DNA from: Methanomicrobiales archaeon
GTDB taxonomy: Archaea > Halobacteriota > Methanomicrobia > Methanomicrobiales > Methanospirillaceae
DNA: 37,688 nt
Direction: 5' to 3'
NCBI GenBank assembly: GCA_013415565.1
Contig: JAAEET010000020.1
Coordinates: 1 to 37,688, forward strand
How positions within the stretch are numbered: the stretch's first letter is position 1; every line of letters begins with the position of its first letter. Below the pieces are notes generated by a model that saw only the letters and a list, made by a program, of their open reading frames with translations, made no database searches and was not told the DNA's origin. Positions 1 to 8,104 of this stretch are shown here, in pieces. The position numbers and the translations under genes are program-made.

Positions 1-9
1 CCGGAAGAG

Positions 10-1245
10 ATGTGGTACGACGAGGGGGATACCGCGTATCTCTACGACAATACCGGAACCCTGGTGAGTACCTACAGGAGCACAGGGGCCGGACCGACGA
101 CGGTCCCCACCACCGTTCCGACCACAGCCCCGACCCCGGTGCCGACGACAACCAGTTCCGGAACGCTCTCGGTGACATCCACTCCGGGCGGAGCCATGGT
201 TTTTCTCGATGGTGTATTCAAAGGAATTACTCCGATAACTCTAACCGGGGTGCCGGCAGGAACCCACCAGCTCAAAGTGCATCGAATCGGATATGACGAT
301 TATTCGACCAGTGTCACGGTCCTGCCCGGCCAGACCGTGTCAGTCCCTGTTTCCCTGAACCCTTCTTCCGGACCGACGACGGTTCCCACCCCCGTTCCGA
401 CCATAGCCCCGACCCCGGTGCCGACGGGAACCGGGACCGGAACGCTCTCGGTGACATCCACTCCGGGCGGAGCCATTGTTTTTCTCGATGGCGTATTCAA
501 AGGAATCACACCGACAACTCTAACCGGGGTGCCGGCAGGAACGCACCAGCTCAGGGTGTATCGAATCGGATATAACGATTATTCGACCAGTGTCACGGTC
601 CTGCCCGGCCAGACCGTGTCAGTCCCTGTTTCCCTGAACCCTTCCGGACCGACGACGGTTCCCACCCCCGTTCCGACCACAGCCCCGATCACAGCCCCGA
701 TCACAGCCCCGACCCCGGTGCCGACGGGAACCGGGACCGGAACGCTCTCGGTGACATCCACCCCGGGCGGAGCCATGGTTTTTCTCGACGGCATATTCAA
801 GGGAATCACTCCCAAAACCATGACCGGGGTGCCGGCAGGAACGCATCAGCTCAGGGTGTACCGAAGCGGCTACGAAGAATATTCGACCAGTGTCACGGTC
901 CTGCCCGGCCAGACATTGGAGGTTCCCGTTGCATTGGGGGTTCCTTCAGGGCCGACCCTGGTCCCCACCATTGTTCCGACCACAACCCCAACCCAGGTGC
1001 CGACGGGAACAGGAACGCTTGTGATTACGTCCAGCCCGACCGGAGCTAAGGTCATCCTCGATTTCTCATTTATTGGTTATACTCCACTGACCGTGCCTGA
1101 CGTCCCTGCAGGACCACACAGGATCAGCATAAGAAAATCAATGTATCGAATTAATTCAACGACGGTCATGGTAGAACCCGGCAAGACAACTACCGTTTCG
1201 GTAACCCTCCATCATATCTGGGAGGGAATTAATCCATTTAATTAA
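10..1245 (+). CDS. PEGA-domain repeat surface protein (probably truncated at the 5' window edge)
   Basis: Four PEGA-like units (GTLSVTSTPGGAMVFLDGVFKGITP.TLTGVPAGTHQL...GY..YSTSVTVLPGQT) separated by TVPTTVPTTAPTPVPT linkers. The frame is open to base 1, so the N-terminus may lie outside the window. Confidence 0.85.
   Translation: MWYDEGDTAYLYDNTGTLVSTYRSTGAGPTTVPTTVPTTAPTPVPTTTSSGTLSVTSTPGGAMVFLDGVFKGITPITLTGVPAGTHQLKVHRIGYDDYSTSVTVLPGQTVSVPVSLNPSSGPTTVPTPVPTIAPTPVPTGTGTGTLSVTSTPGGAIVFLDGVFKGITPTTLTGVPAGTHQLRVYRIGYNDYSTSVTVLPGQTVSVPVSLNPSGPTTVPTPVPTTAPITAPITAPTPVPTGTGTGTLSVTSTPGGAMVFLDGIFKGITPKTMTGVPAGTHQLRVYRSGYEEYSTSVTVLPGQTLEVPVALGVPSGPTLVPTIVPTTTPTQVPTGTGTLVITSSPTGAKVILDFSFIGYTPLTVPDVPAGPHRISIRKSMYRINSTTVMVEPGKTTTVSVTLHHIWEGINPFN
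160..925 (+). repeat. Three near-identical PEGA-encoding DNA repeats (unit about 280-300 bp)
   Basis: 'ggaacgctctcggtgacatccactccgggcggagcca.ggtttttctcgatgg' recurs near 160, 439 and 739. Differences are mainly in linker length. A fourth, diverged unit follows. Confidence 0.8.
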
Positions 1246-1361
1246 TTTTTTAGAATGATACGACAAAGGGTCGCCACCCTCTTTTTCAAATTTACAGGAT
1301 TCCGGATTTTCCCTTCCCGTATCTCCCAAAAGATATTTAATCCACTGCGCAACTCTCCTTG

Positions 1362-2852
1362 ATGCAGCAGGATGCAGAAGCAGCTGAACGCATCGTGCGC
1401 CTGCTGAAAGCCCGTCCACGGGGAATGACCATCTCCGAAATCTCACGAAAATTACATATTACCAGGAATACCGTGGCCAAACACCTGGGGGGGCTCCAGC
1501 TTGCCGGACGGGTGGAACTGGAAGTTATCGGGAATGCCAAGGTCTACCGCTCTGCCCAGAGGATCCCTATCTCGTCATTCCTGAAATTTACCAAAGATGC
1601 CATCCTCGTACTTGATGCCAACCAGAGGGTCGTCCAGGCAAACGATCAGCTGCTGACCGCATTCGGGTGGAATATGGAGGAAATCCAGGGCCGGAAGATC
1701 GAAGATCTCGATATTCCCCCAACCTTTCCCCAGGAATGGACCGGAACGTCCGGGGGATTGCTTGAAAAAGAAGAGGTCATCCCTCATCTCGAATACCGGA
1801 CCGGAGGGCAATCCATCCATTACCGTGCAAAGATCATCCCGGTGGTCTTTGAGCACGGAGGAAAAGGGACCACCGTTATCCTCGAGGATATAACCCAGGC
1901 CTATGAAAAAGAGCAGCTTGAACAGCTCTATGCGCACAATATGGAATTTCTCGCGCGGGCGGCCATGAAATTCATCCGGCTCAAAGACGATGAGGAACTC
2001 TACGCCGTGATCGGTGAGGGAATGAAGGAGCTCGTTCCCACGGGAATCATCCTGGTCAAGATCTTCAATCCCCGGGATATAACCTTCAGGACCCGGCTCG
2101 TAAAAGGCGTACCTTCCCGGAATGGAGTCTACAGAATGATCGAAGAGGAACTCATCGGTGTCACGGAGAAAGCCCATGACCAGGTCATCCGGGATCTCAC
2201 CGACACCCTCACGCTCCACCAGCCGGAAATTGACGGCCGGAAAGTCTCCAGCCTCTTTGAATTCTTCCAGGGAGAGGTCTCCGAAAAGATATGCAGGGCT
2301 ATCGAAAAGGCATTCTGCATTGATAAAATCTATGTCGGGGGACTCATCTGGAAGGGAAGCCTGTATGGGAAAGTCGCCATTCTGCTCCCGAAGGATGTGC
2401 CACTCCGGAACGAGGAGATCATCAATCAGTTTCTCAGACAGGCGTCCATGGCCTTCCAGCGGAGAATTTCCGAGGCCCGGCTGGAGCAGGCCGAGTCCCA
2501 GATCCGGAAGATCGCCGACCTGATTCCTTTACCGGCAACTATCTTCAGTCCTGAAGGGAAATGCCTCTATCTCAACCGTACCTTCAGCGAATGGTTCGGA
2601 TATTCGATCGATGACATGCCCCTGATGGAGGAGTTCTTTTCATCGCTCAGGGATCCGCAAGCCGGTCAGGTTCTGTCCGGCACCCGCCAGATCACGCAGG
2701 AGGATCCAGGATCCGGGGATATAACGGTAAGGATGGACACGATCGCGTGCCGCGACCAGAGCATGAAGGAGATTCTGTTCAGCACCCTGGTTCTGGAGAA
2801 TTTCAACCGGTTTATCCTCTGCCGTGAAGGTGGGTCACCGCCATGCTCCTGA
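1362..2852 (+). CDS. Cytosolic PAS-domain regulator with N-terminal helix-turn-helix domain
   Basis: N-terminal ArsR/MarR-like wHTH (RIVRLLKARPRGMTISEISRKLHITRNTVAKHLGGLQLAGRVE), then PAS-like segments (DAILVLDANQRVVQANDQLLTAFGWN; LIPLPATIFSPEGKCLYLNRTFSEWFGYS). No TM segment or histidine-kinase core seen. The tracked ORF begins at a TTG; ATG is at 1362. Confidence 0.75.
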   Translation: MQQDAEAAERIVRLLKARPRGMTISEISRKLHITRNTVAKHLGGLQLAGRVELEVIGNAKVYRSAQRIPISSFLKFTKDAILVLDANQRVVQANDQLLTAFGWNMEEIQGRKIEDLDIPPTFPQEWTGTSGGLLEKEEVIPHLEYRTGGQSIHYRAKIIPVVFEHGGKGTTVILEDITQAYEKEQLEQLYAHNMEFLARAAMKFIRLKDDEELYAVIGEGMKELVPTGIILVKIFNPRDITFRTRLVKGVPSRNGVYRMIEEELIGVTEKAHDQVIRDLTDTLTLHQPEIDGRKVSSLFEFFQGEVSEKICRAIEKAFCIDKIYVGGLIWKGSLYGKVAILLPKDVPLRNEEIINQFLRQASMAFQRRISEARLEQAESQIRKIADLIPLPATIFSPEGKCLYLNRTFSEWFGYSIDDMPLMEEFFSSLRDPQAGQVLSGTRQITQEDPGSGDITVRMDTIACRDQSMKEILFSTLVLENFNRFILCREGGSPPCS

Positions 2853-3160
2853 AGCGATAGCCATTTTTCAGAATACCCCCTCCTGCAGCAACGGCCGAAT
2901 GTGTTTCCTGCCGGACATCCGGGGTAAAGACCGCCGTCTCCCGCTGCTGCTCATCATTGCCACGCACTGTAGAACAGGCCCTGCCGTGCAATCCGGCTGC
3001 GCTGACCTGGTTCGCATAACATCTTTTCATCGGCCGCTTCAGGTTCCATTGATGCTCCGGGCCGGGATCTCCTGGAATACCGGCCTGGAACAGATATGGC
3101 ACTCCCTGATCTCCGGTAAGATCAGGGGAAGATTATCAAACTGACAGGGGGTGAAGTACC

Positions 3161-3265
3161 ATGAGCGACTCTTCACGGATAACCATCTTCAACGCCCACG
3201 TTATGGTAATGCGGCTGCTGCTCATCGCCACACTGCTGGTTGTCCTTATCGTCATGGCACGGTAG
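3161..3265 (+). CDS. Possible 34-aa single-TM small protein (MSDSSRITIFNAHVMVMRLLLIATLLVVLIVMAR)
   Basis: ATG preceded by a GGGGGTGA ribosome-binding-like sequence. The C-terminal half is a plausible hydrophobic helix. Below the ORF-track length cutoff. Confidence 0.4.
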   Translation: MSDSSRITIFNAHVMVMRLLLIATLLVVLIVMAR

Positions 3266-3552
3266 GACGTTCGGCAACGCCGTCGGACCTGGAGACAATG
3301 CGCGAGCCAATCCGGAAAATCACGAAATCACCGGCCGGAGCGGTATGATTCCGGGCCGGGATCCGTTGCGATCAGATCCGCGGGTCTGATACGGTTTTGC
3401 AGCAGTTCCGGAAGGAAAAAGAGCCCGAATTTTCGATTTTATTTCCTTTTCACTACGGGTATGTATCGGGCGGGGCTCCCTGAGCACCCGGCGGGATCCG
3501 GATGCCCTGACCCCTACTATTTTAACCCATCCTGTTCAATTCAGAGGTATTC

Positions 3553-4503
3553 ATGGGGTTGGATCTCAGAGCACCGATACTCCCGAAAATCGGGAGGTAC
3601 CGGTTTCTCTCCATCATCGTTTTTCTCGGCCTCCTCAATGCATCGCTGGGCTTTGCATACGTGGAGGGCCAGAGCTCCGAGATCACCGTCCTATACATCG
3701 ACGGAGCCCCGAATGACATCGTCGTCATCGCCGACCCCCATCTCCGCGAGGAGAATATCGATCATACCCGGGAGGTGGTGGACGAGATCAATGCCCTCGA
3801 TCCCTCCATGGTGCTGATCCTCGGGGACTTTGTTTATAAGGACGGGGAGGACCTGCATCTCCAGGAGGTCTGGAGCGGGATCGATGCCCCGGTCTACGCG
3901 ATCCTCGGCAACCATGATTATAAGTCAGGGATTGACGGGGTGAGCTGGGTGCAGAAGCATAGCGCAGTATCCTCGGCATGTCTCGATGCTGAGGGCTATG
4001 ATGTCACCTGTCTCCGGGATGGGACGACCGACCTCGCATATGCCGAAGAGGTGGTCGGTGCCCTGGAGGAAAATGGTGTCACGGTGCTCAGGAACGAGTA
4101 TGTTCCCCTCAACCTGGAGGGGACCGATCTCCTTCTGGTCGGAGTGGATGACGGCTGGGCGGGGATGGCGGATCCACCGGTGATCCCGGAGACGGACGCC
4201 TTCGTCCTCTACATGATCCACGAACCGGATTGCAGAGCCGACTGGGATGCCGACCTCGTCATCGCCGGGCATACCCACGGCGGCCAGTTCCTCCCCCAGG
4301 GAACCCCTCTCCCGGGCAAGGAACTATCCGGTCTCTATGAGCGGAACGACAGATTCTGTTACGTGACCCGCGGGATCGGAACCTCCAACTTCGGCGTGGA
4401 ACTCCGCCTGTTTGCCACCCCGGAGATCGTGATCATCAATCCAAGTGTGCCTCCCGAAGACCTTCTCCCCGGAAAGAAGGTCGTGCACATCACCGTTGAA
4501 TAA
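3553..4503 (+). CDS. Calcineurin-like metallophosphoesterase (YkuE-like), N-terminal membrane anchor
   Basis: Motifs DIVVIADPHLR, VLILGDFVYK, AILGNHDY and LVIAGHTHGGQF. Confidence 0.88.
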   Translation: MGLDLRAPILPKIGRYRFLSIIVFLGLLNASLGFAYVEGQSSEITVLYIDGAPNDIVVIADPHLREENIDHTREVVDEINALDPSMVLILGDFVYKDGEDLHLQEVWSGIDAPVYAILGNHDYKSGIDGVSWVQKHSAVSSACLDAEGYDVTCLRDGTTDLAYAEEVVGALEENGVTVLRNEYVPLNLEGTDLLLVGVDDGWAGMADPPVIPETDAFVLYMIHEPDCRADWDADLVIAGHTHGGQFLPQGTPLPGKELSGLYERNDRFCYVTRGIGTSNFGVELRLFATPEIVIINPSVPPEDLLPGKKVVHITVE

Positions 4504-4632
4504 TAAAAGGACTCCGTTTTTATTCCCCGTCCGGGATATCTCCATACCGGATCCCCGGTCCCGACCACAATCGTTGCCACGAATGCCACGATTGCTGCAT
4601 CCCGTGATCTCAGAGAGAAAAGAATAAGGTAT

Positions 4633-4654
4633 TTGCTATGCCTTAGCATAGCAA
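4633..4654. promoter_or_regulatory. Perfect 9-bp inverted repeat (TTGCTATGC-CTTA-GCATAGCAA) abutting the ribosome-binding site of the downstream gene
   Basis: Read directly. The 3' arm ends at 4654, inside the AAGGTG ribosome-binding-like sequence before the ATGs at 4662/4665. Confidence 0.6.
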
Positions 4655-4661
4655 GGTGCCG

Positions 4662-5969
4662 ATGATGGACAGGAACATCATATTCATTGGAATCCTGCTT
4701 GCCGGCCTCCTTTTCGCTGGATGCTCCCAGCCCGAGGCAGGCGATGAACTGAAGATTGGTGTTGTTGCTTCAATGACCGGACCAGCAAGCACCACAGGAA
4801 AGGACATCTGGCAGTCAGCGGTGATTGCAGCAGAAGAAATCAATGCTGACGGTGGGGTCTATGTCAAAGATCTCGGCAAGAGCATCCCCGTTACCGTAAT
4901 CCTGGGAGACGATGAGTCAACGCGGGAAGGCGGGCAGAAAGCAGTCACCCGGCTGATCACCGAAGATAAGGTGGATGCCCTGGTCGGGGGTTTCTCAAGT
5001 GCGGTGGTTTCTGCCCATGAATCCATCGTCTCGGAAAATGGTGTCCCCTATATTGTGACGGGTGCATCCAGTCCGGTTATCACGCACCGGACCGATGTCG
5101 ATACGAGCAGCATATTCCACCATTGTCCGACTACTGATGATTACGGGCGTCAGACCACGTTATTTGCCAGTGAGATCATCAGGCCTGCGATCAACGAACA
5201 ATTCGGGTTCCCTGACAATCGCCCGCTCAGACTGGCACTGCTCGTCCAGGACAGTCCGTATGGAAAGGGAGTGGAGAGTGCGGTTCTCGCAACCGTCCAA
5301 ACGGAGAATCTCCCGATCATTATCGTTGCCAATGAGACCTTTAAAATGGGGGAGACCGACTTCCGGACAGTTCTCACCTCGATCAAGGCTGCCGGTCCCG
5401 ATGTCGTCTATCCGGCAGCGTTCCTGAACGAACAGATCCCGATGATCATCCAGGCCCGGCGGGATGTCGGCATGAACGCCATATTCCTTGCCGTGGAATG
5501 CAATGATGACCCTGATTACTACAGCGGTATCGGGCAGTATGGTGAATATTCGATCATAGAATCCCGTTTCAGTCCCTATGTCATTCCGCCCGGACCACTC
5601 TCACCAGATATAGCGGCGTTCAAGGATAGCTTCAACACACGGTGGGGAGGATTCCCCGGCATGATGGGGGCCTCGACATACGAGGGAGTCTACATTATAA
5701 AACAGGCAGTGGAGAATGCAGGAACCAGGGACAAACCTGCGGTGATTGATGCGCTGAAGACGCTGAACATGCCCGAGATTATCGAGGCAATGCAGGGCGG
5801 GGCCATCACCTTCACACCCGACTTCCGCGAGTCCAAATTTGAGCTGTATATGGAACAGCTCCTGTGGAACGAGACCGAGCAGGCGGTACGACCGGTAATC
5901 GTATGGCCCGCAAGTCTTCAGCAGCAGCCGTTCGGTCTTCCAGACTGGTTTGAACCGGGTGGAGCCTGA
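4662..5969 (+). CDS. ABC transporter substrate-binding lipoprotein, branched-chain amino acid (periplasmic binding type I) family
   Basis: Lipobox LLFAGCSQP. Leu/Ile/Val-binding-like fold motifs: LKIGVVASMTGPAS.TGKDIWQSAVIAAEEINADGGV, VDALVGGFSSAV. The tracked ORF starts at GTG 4656. Confidence 0.88.
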   Translation: MMDRNIIFIGILLAGLLFAGCSQPEAGDELKIGVVASMTGPASTTGKDIWQSAVIAAEEINADGGVYVKDLGKSIPVTVILGDDESTREGGQKAVTRLITEDKVDALVGGFSSAVVSAHESIVSENGVPYIVTGASSPVITHRTDVDTSSIFHHCPTTDDYGRQTTLFASEIIRPAINEQFGFPDNRPLRLALLVQDSPYGKGVESAVLATVQTENLPIIIVANETFKMGETDFRTVLTSIKAAGPDVVYPAAFLNEQIPMIIQARRDVGMNAIFLAVECNDDPDYYSGIGQYGEYSIIESRFSPYVIPPGPLSPDIAAFKDSFNTRWGGFPGMMGASTYEGVYIIKQAVENAGTRDKPAVIDALKTLNMPEIIEAMQGGAITFTPDFRESKFELYMEQLLWNETEQAVRPVIVWPASLQQQPFGLPDWFEPGGA

Positions 5970-5991
5970 AACCAGTCTATTTTTCAGGCTC
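5962..5991 (+). terminator. Hairpin terminator overlapping the stop codon of the substrate-binding protein
   Basis: GAGCCTGAAA (5962-5971) pairs perfectly with TTTCAGGCTC (5982-5991), followed by a T-rich tract. Confidence 0.65.
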
Positions 5992-6133
5992 GTCTCTCTT
6001 TTACGGGTTCCATCCAGCTCAACGGTAGGGCTCGCTTCGCGGAATCAGCCCGCGTCCACGCCATGAAAGAAACATCCTGCATCAGTCCTTTTATCTCATG
6101 AGAGAGCGATATTTCCTGAAGGAGACTTGAGCC

Positions 6134-6358
6134 ATGTGCATTGCAGTGCCTGCTGAAGTGATCGGGAAGAAAGAAGGGAATATCGCGGTAGTCGATTACG
6201 GGGACCTGCAGCAGGAAGTGCGACTTGACCTGGTCGATGTTGATATCGGCGAGTTTGTCCTCGTCCATGTCGGATTCGCCATCCAGAAGCTTTCCCGCGA
6301 AGAAGGACTTGAGACGCGGGAGATTTTCCGGCAGGTCTATGCGACCATGGAGGAATAG
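6134..6358 (+). CDS. hypC: HypC/HupF family hydrogenase maturation protein
   Basis: MCIAVPAEV N-terminus with Cys2, followed by an OB-like sequence (VDYGDLQQEVRLDLVDVDIGEFVLVHVGFAIQKL). 74 aa. Confidence 0.9.
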   Translation: MCIAVPAEVIGKKEGNIAVVDYGDLQQEVRLDLVDVDIGEFVLVHVGFAIQKLSREEGLETREIFRQVYATMEE

Positions 6359-6493
6359 CGTTAGCGCTCTCCTTACCTGCTCCCGTCCCCGGACACCATC
6401 GTTCTGCCAGAAACATCAGAAACCTGTTTTTCTTCCGAGCAATACCCTTATGTAACCCAGAAGAGGATATAGTGAGGTAACGGAGGAAATGAA

Positions 6494-6673
6494 ATGGATA
6501 AAACAGGCCTTGCAAGTCTCGTGGGGGGGATTCTGCTCCTGGGTCTCGGCGGATACGGGATATGGGTATTCCTTCCTGAAGTCATATCGGTGGTGAAGGG
6601 GTCCATCGGTATCATTGCGGTCATCATCGGCATCTTTCTCGCCATCTTCGGGGCTATTTTGATCAAAGATTGA
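6494..6673 (+). CDS. 59-aa membrane protein, two predicted TM helices
   Basis: Translation MDKTGLASLVGGILLLGLGGYGIWVFLPEVISVVKGSIGIIAVIIGIFLAIFGAILIKD*. Upstream GGAGGAAAT ribosome-binding-like sequence. Just below the ORF-track cutoff. Confidence 0.65.
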   Translation: MDKTGLASLVGGILLLGLGGYGIWVFLPEVISVVKGSIGIIAVIIGIFLAIFGAILIKD

Positions 6674-6797
6674 TTATCCGCGTTGGGGCAGGCGGCAGGA
6701 TCCGCAGGATGCCCCTTTCCGTAATAGTCATATTTTAAACGTGATAAGGGCCTAAATACGTGTATATACCAACCCGATCCCAAATTGGGAGGTGCTT

Positions 6798-7586
6798 ATG
6801 AACAGGGAACACGTGCTCGCAATCATCCTGGCATTATCACTCTGTGCCAATATATATCTCGTATTCACCGACAATTCCTCCCTGGACCATGATATCAACG
6901 GGATAGTCCACCGTGCCCTCCTCTATCCTGAGCCGGTTGCCAGCGATAATTCATCACCGGACCTTTCTCCCGATACCGTGCCGGAAGATGATATACCGGA
7001 TACCGCCGTGGAGACCCCGGTCATCACCCCGGAAACGACGGTTCCGACACCCACGCCCACAACGGACGGATGGACGAAATACTCCAGTCAAAAATATGCA
7101 TTCTCTTTCAGGTATCCGGTAACCTGGGAGCTGAACGACGGGGCGACCGGATCGCCGTCAAGAATGGTGGTTTTGACCGCTCCTCCCGAAACCGAATGCG
7201 ACCCCATCAGCGCCCAGTGTTACAAGTACATAGCTACCATGACTTTCGATATCGATCGGGATCCCCAGACTCTCAACCTCGAGGAGTACTTCAACAGTGC
7301 CGTGGCGTCTCTCCAGAGGGAGTACGCCATTACCTCGACCAGCAGGAGTGCATCGTGCATGCTGTCCGGCAACCGTGCCTACCAGATCGAGTTCTATACG
7401 AGGGATGACCGGGGGAATCCCGACCGGAGCTACATGCAGTACTATACCCTCATCGACAAGAAGGGGTACATCATCAGCTATACCGGGCCGTTCTCAAACT
7501 GGGAGAATGTATTTTCGATCAACAAGGGAGATGCCCAGCGGATTATCGACTCCTTCGTGGTTGAACGGAACTACGAGATCGTCTGA
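6798..7586 (+). CDS. Membrane-anchored PsbP-like domain protein
   Basis: N-terminal TM (HVLAIILALSLCANIYLVF), a Pro/Thr linker, then WTKYSSQKYAFSFRYPVTWEL... typical of PsbP-like proteins. Upstream GGGAGGTG. ATG at 6798 preferred over the tracked 6792 start. Confidence 0.65.
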   Translation: MNREHVLAIILALSLCANIYLVFTDNSSLDHDINGIVHRALLYPEPVASDNSSPDLSPDTVPEDDIPDTAVETPVITPETTVPTPTPTTDGWTKYSSQKYAFSFRYPVTWELNDGATGSPSRMVVLTAPPETECDPISAQCYKYIATMTFDIDRDPQTLNLEEYFNSAVASLQREYAITSTSRSASCMLSGNRAYQIEFYTRDDRGNPDRSYMQYYTLIDKKGYIISYTGPFSNWENVFSINKGDAQRIIDSFVVERNYEIV

Positions 7587-7683
7587 AATAATCACTTTTT
7601 TCCCCGGGCCATCTGTATTCCTCTGATTGCGAATATTTACGTAAATAAAAAAGAAAATCACGGGGGATTTTAAACGGAATATC

Positions 7684-7740
7684 CCTGCGGCACACGAACG
7701 GTCGTTTCCGATCAGGAAGGAACGTCCGGGGTTCCGCAGG
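7684..7740. other. Potentially structured intergenic element
   Basis: CCTGCGG (7684-7690) pairs with CCGCAGG (7734-7740). Inside, GGTCGTTTCC (7700-7709) can pair with GGAACGTCC (7719-7727) with one mismatch and one bulge. Confidence 0.35.
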
Positions 7741-7764
7741 TTTAAAATATACCCTGCTTAATAT

Positions 7765-7788
7765 CCATAAAACCGCATTTTTTTATGG
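7765..7788. promoter_or_regulatory. Inverted repeat CCATAAAA-N8-TTTTATGG upstream of the 79-aa ORF
   Basis: 8-bp perfect arms between a TATA-like TTTAAAATATA (7741-7751) and ATG 7809. Confidence 0.45.
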
Positions 7789-7808
7789 TTTCCCCCCGTG
7801 TGAGATGA

Positions 7809-8048
7809 ATGCGTCCGACGCTCAAAGAGGAGCTCGAGTATGCCCTCTGGAAAATAACCGGAATGCCTCTCCGGTTCGATGACCAGGTCATCCCCTGCCT
7901 TTCCCGGGAAATCTCGAAGAAGACAGGAGAGGATTCGGCTGTTATCGGCCAACGCCTCATTCAGCAGATCCAGATGATCGTGAATGAGGATGTGGACCGG
8001 CAGATGAACAGGTGCCGTCCCTGCAGAAAGCATCCGCTAAAGCCCTGA
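7809..8048 (+). CDS. Hypothetical 79-aa soluble protein
   Basis: Coherent charged/helical sequence MRPTLKEELEYALWKITGMPLRFDDQVIPCLSREISKKTGEDSAVIGQRLIQQIQMIVNED..., with a TATA-like element upstream. Confidence 0.6.
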   Translation: MRPTLKEELEYALWKITGMPLRFDDQVIPCLSREISKKTGEDSAVIGQRLIQQIQMIVNEDVDRQMNRCRPCRKHPLKP

Positions 8049-8104
8049 ATTCCCTGCCGCTATCCCCCGGCCGAAGGAACGCAGACGGGGCCGTCTCCAT
8101 GAAG

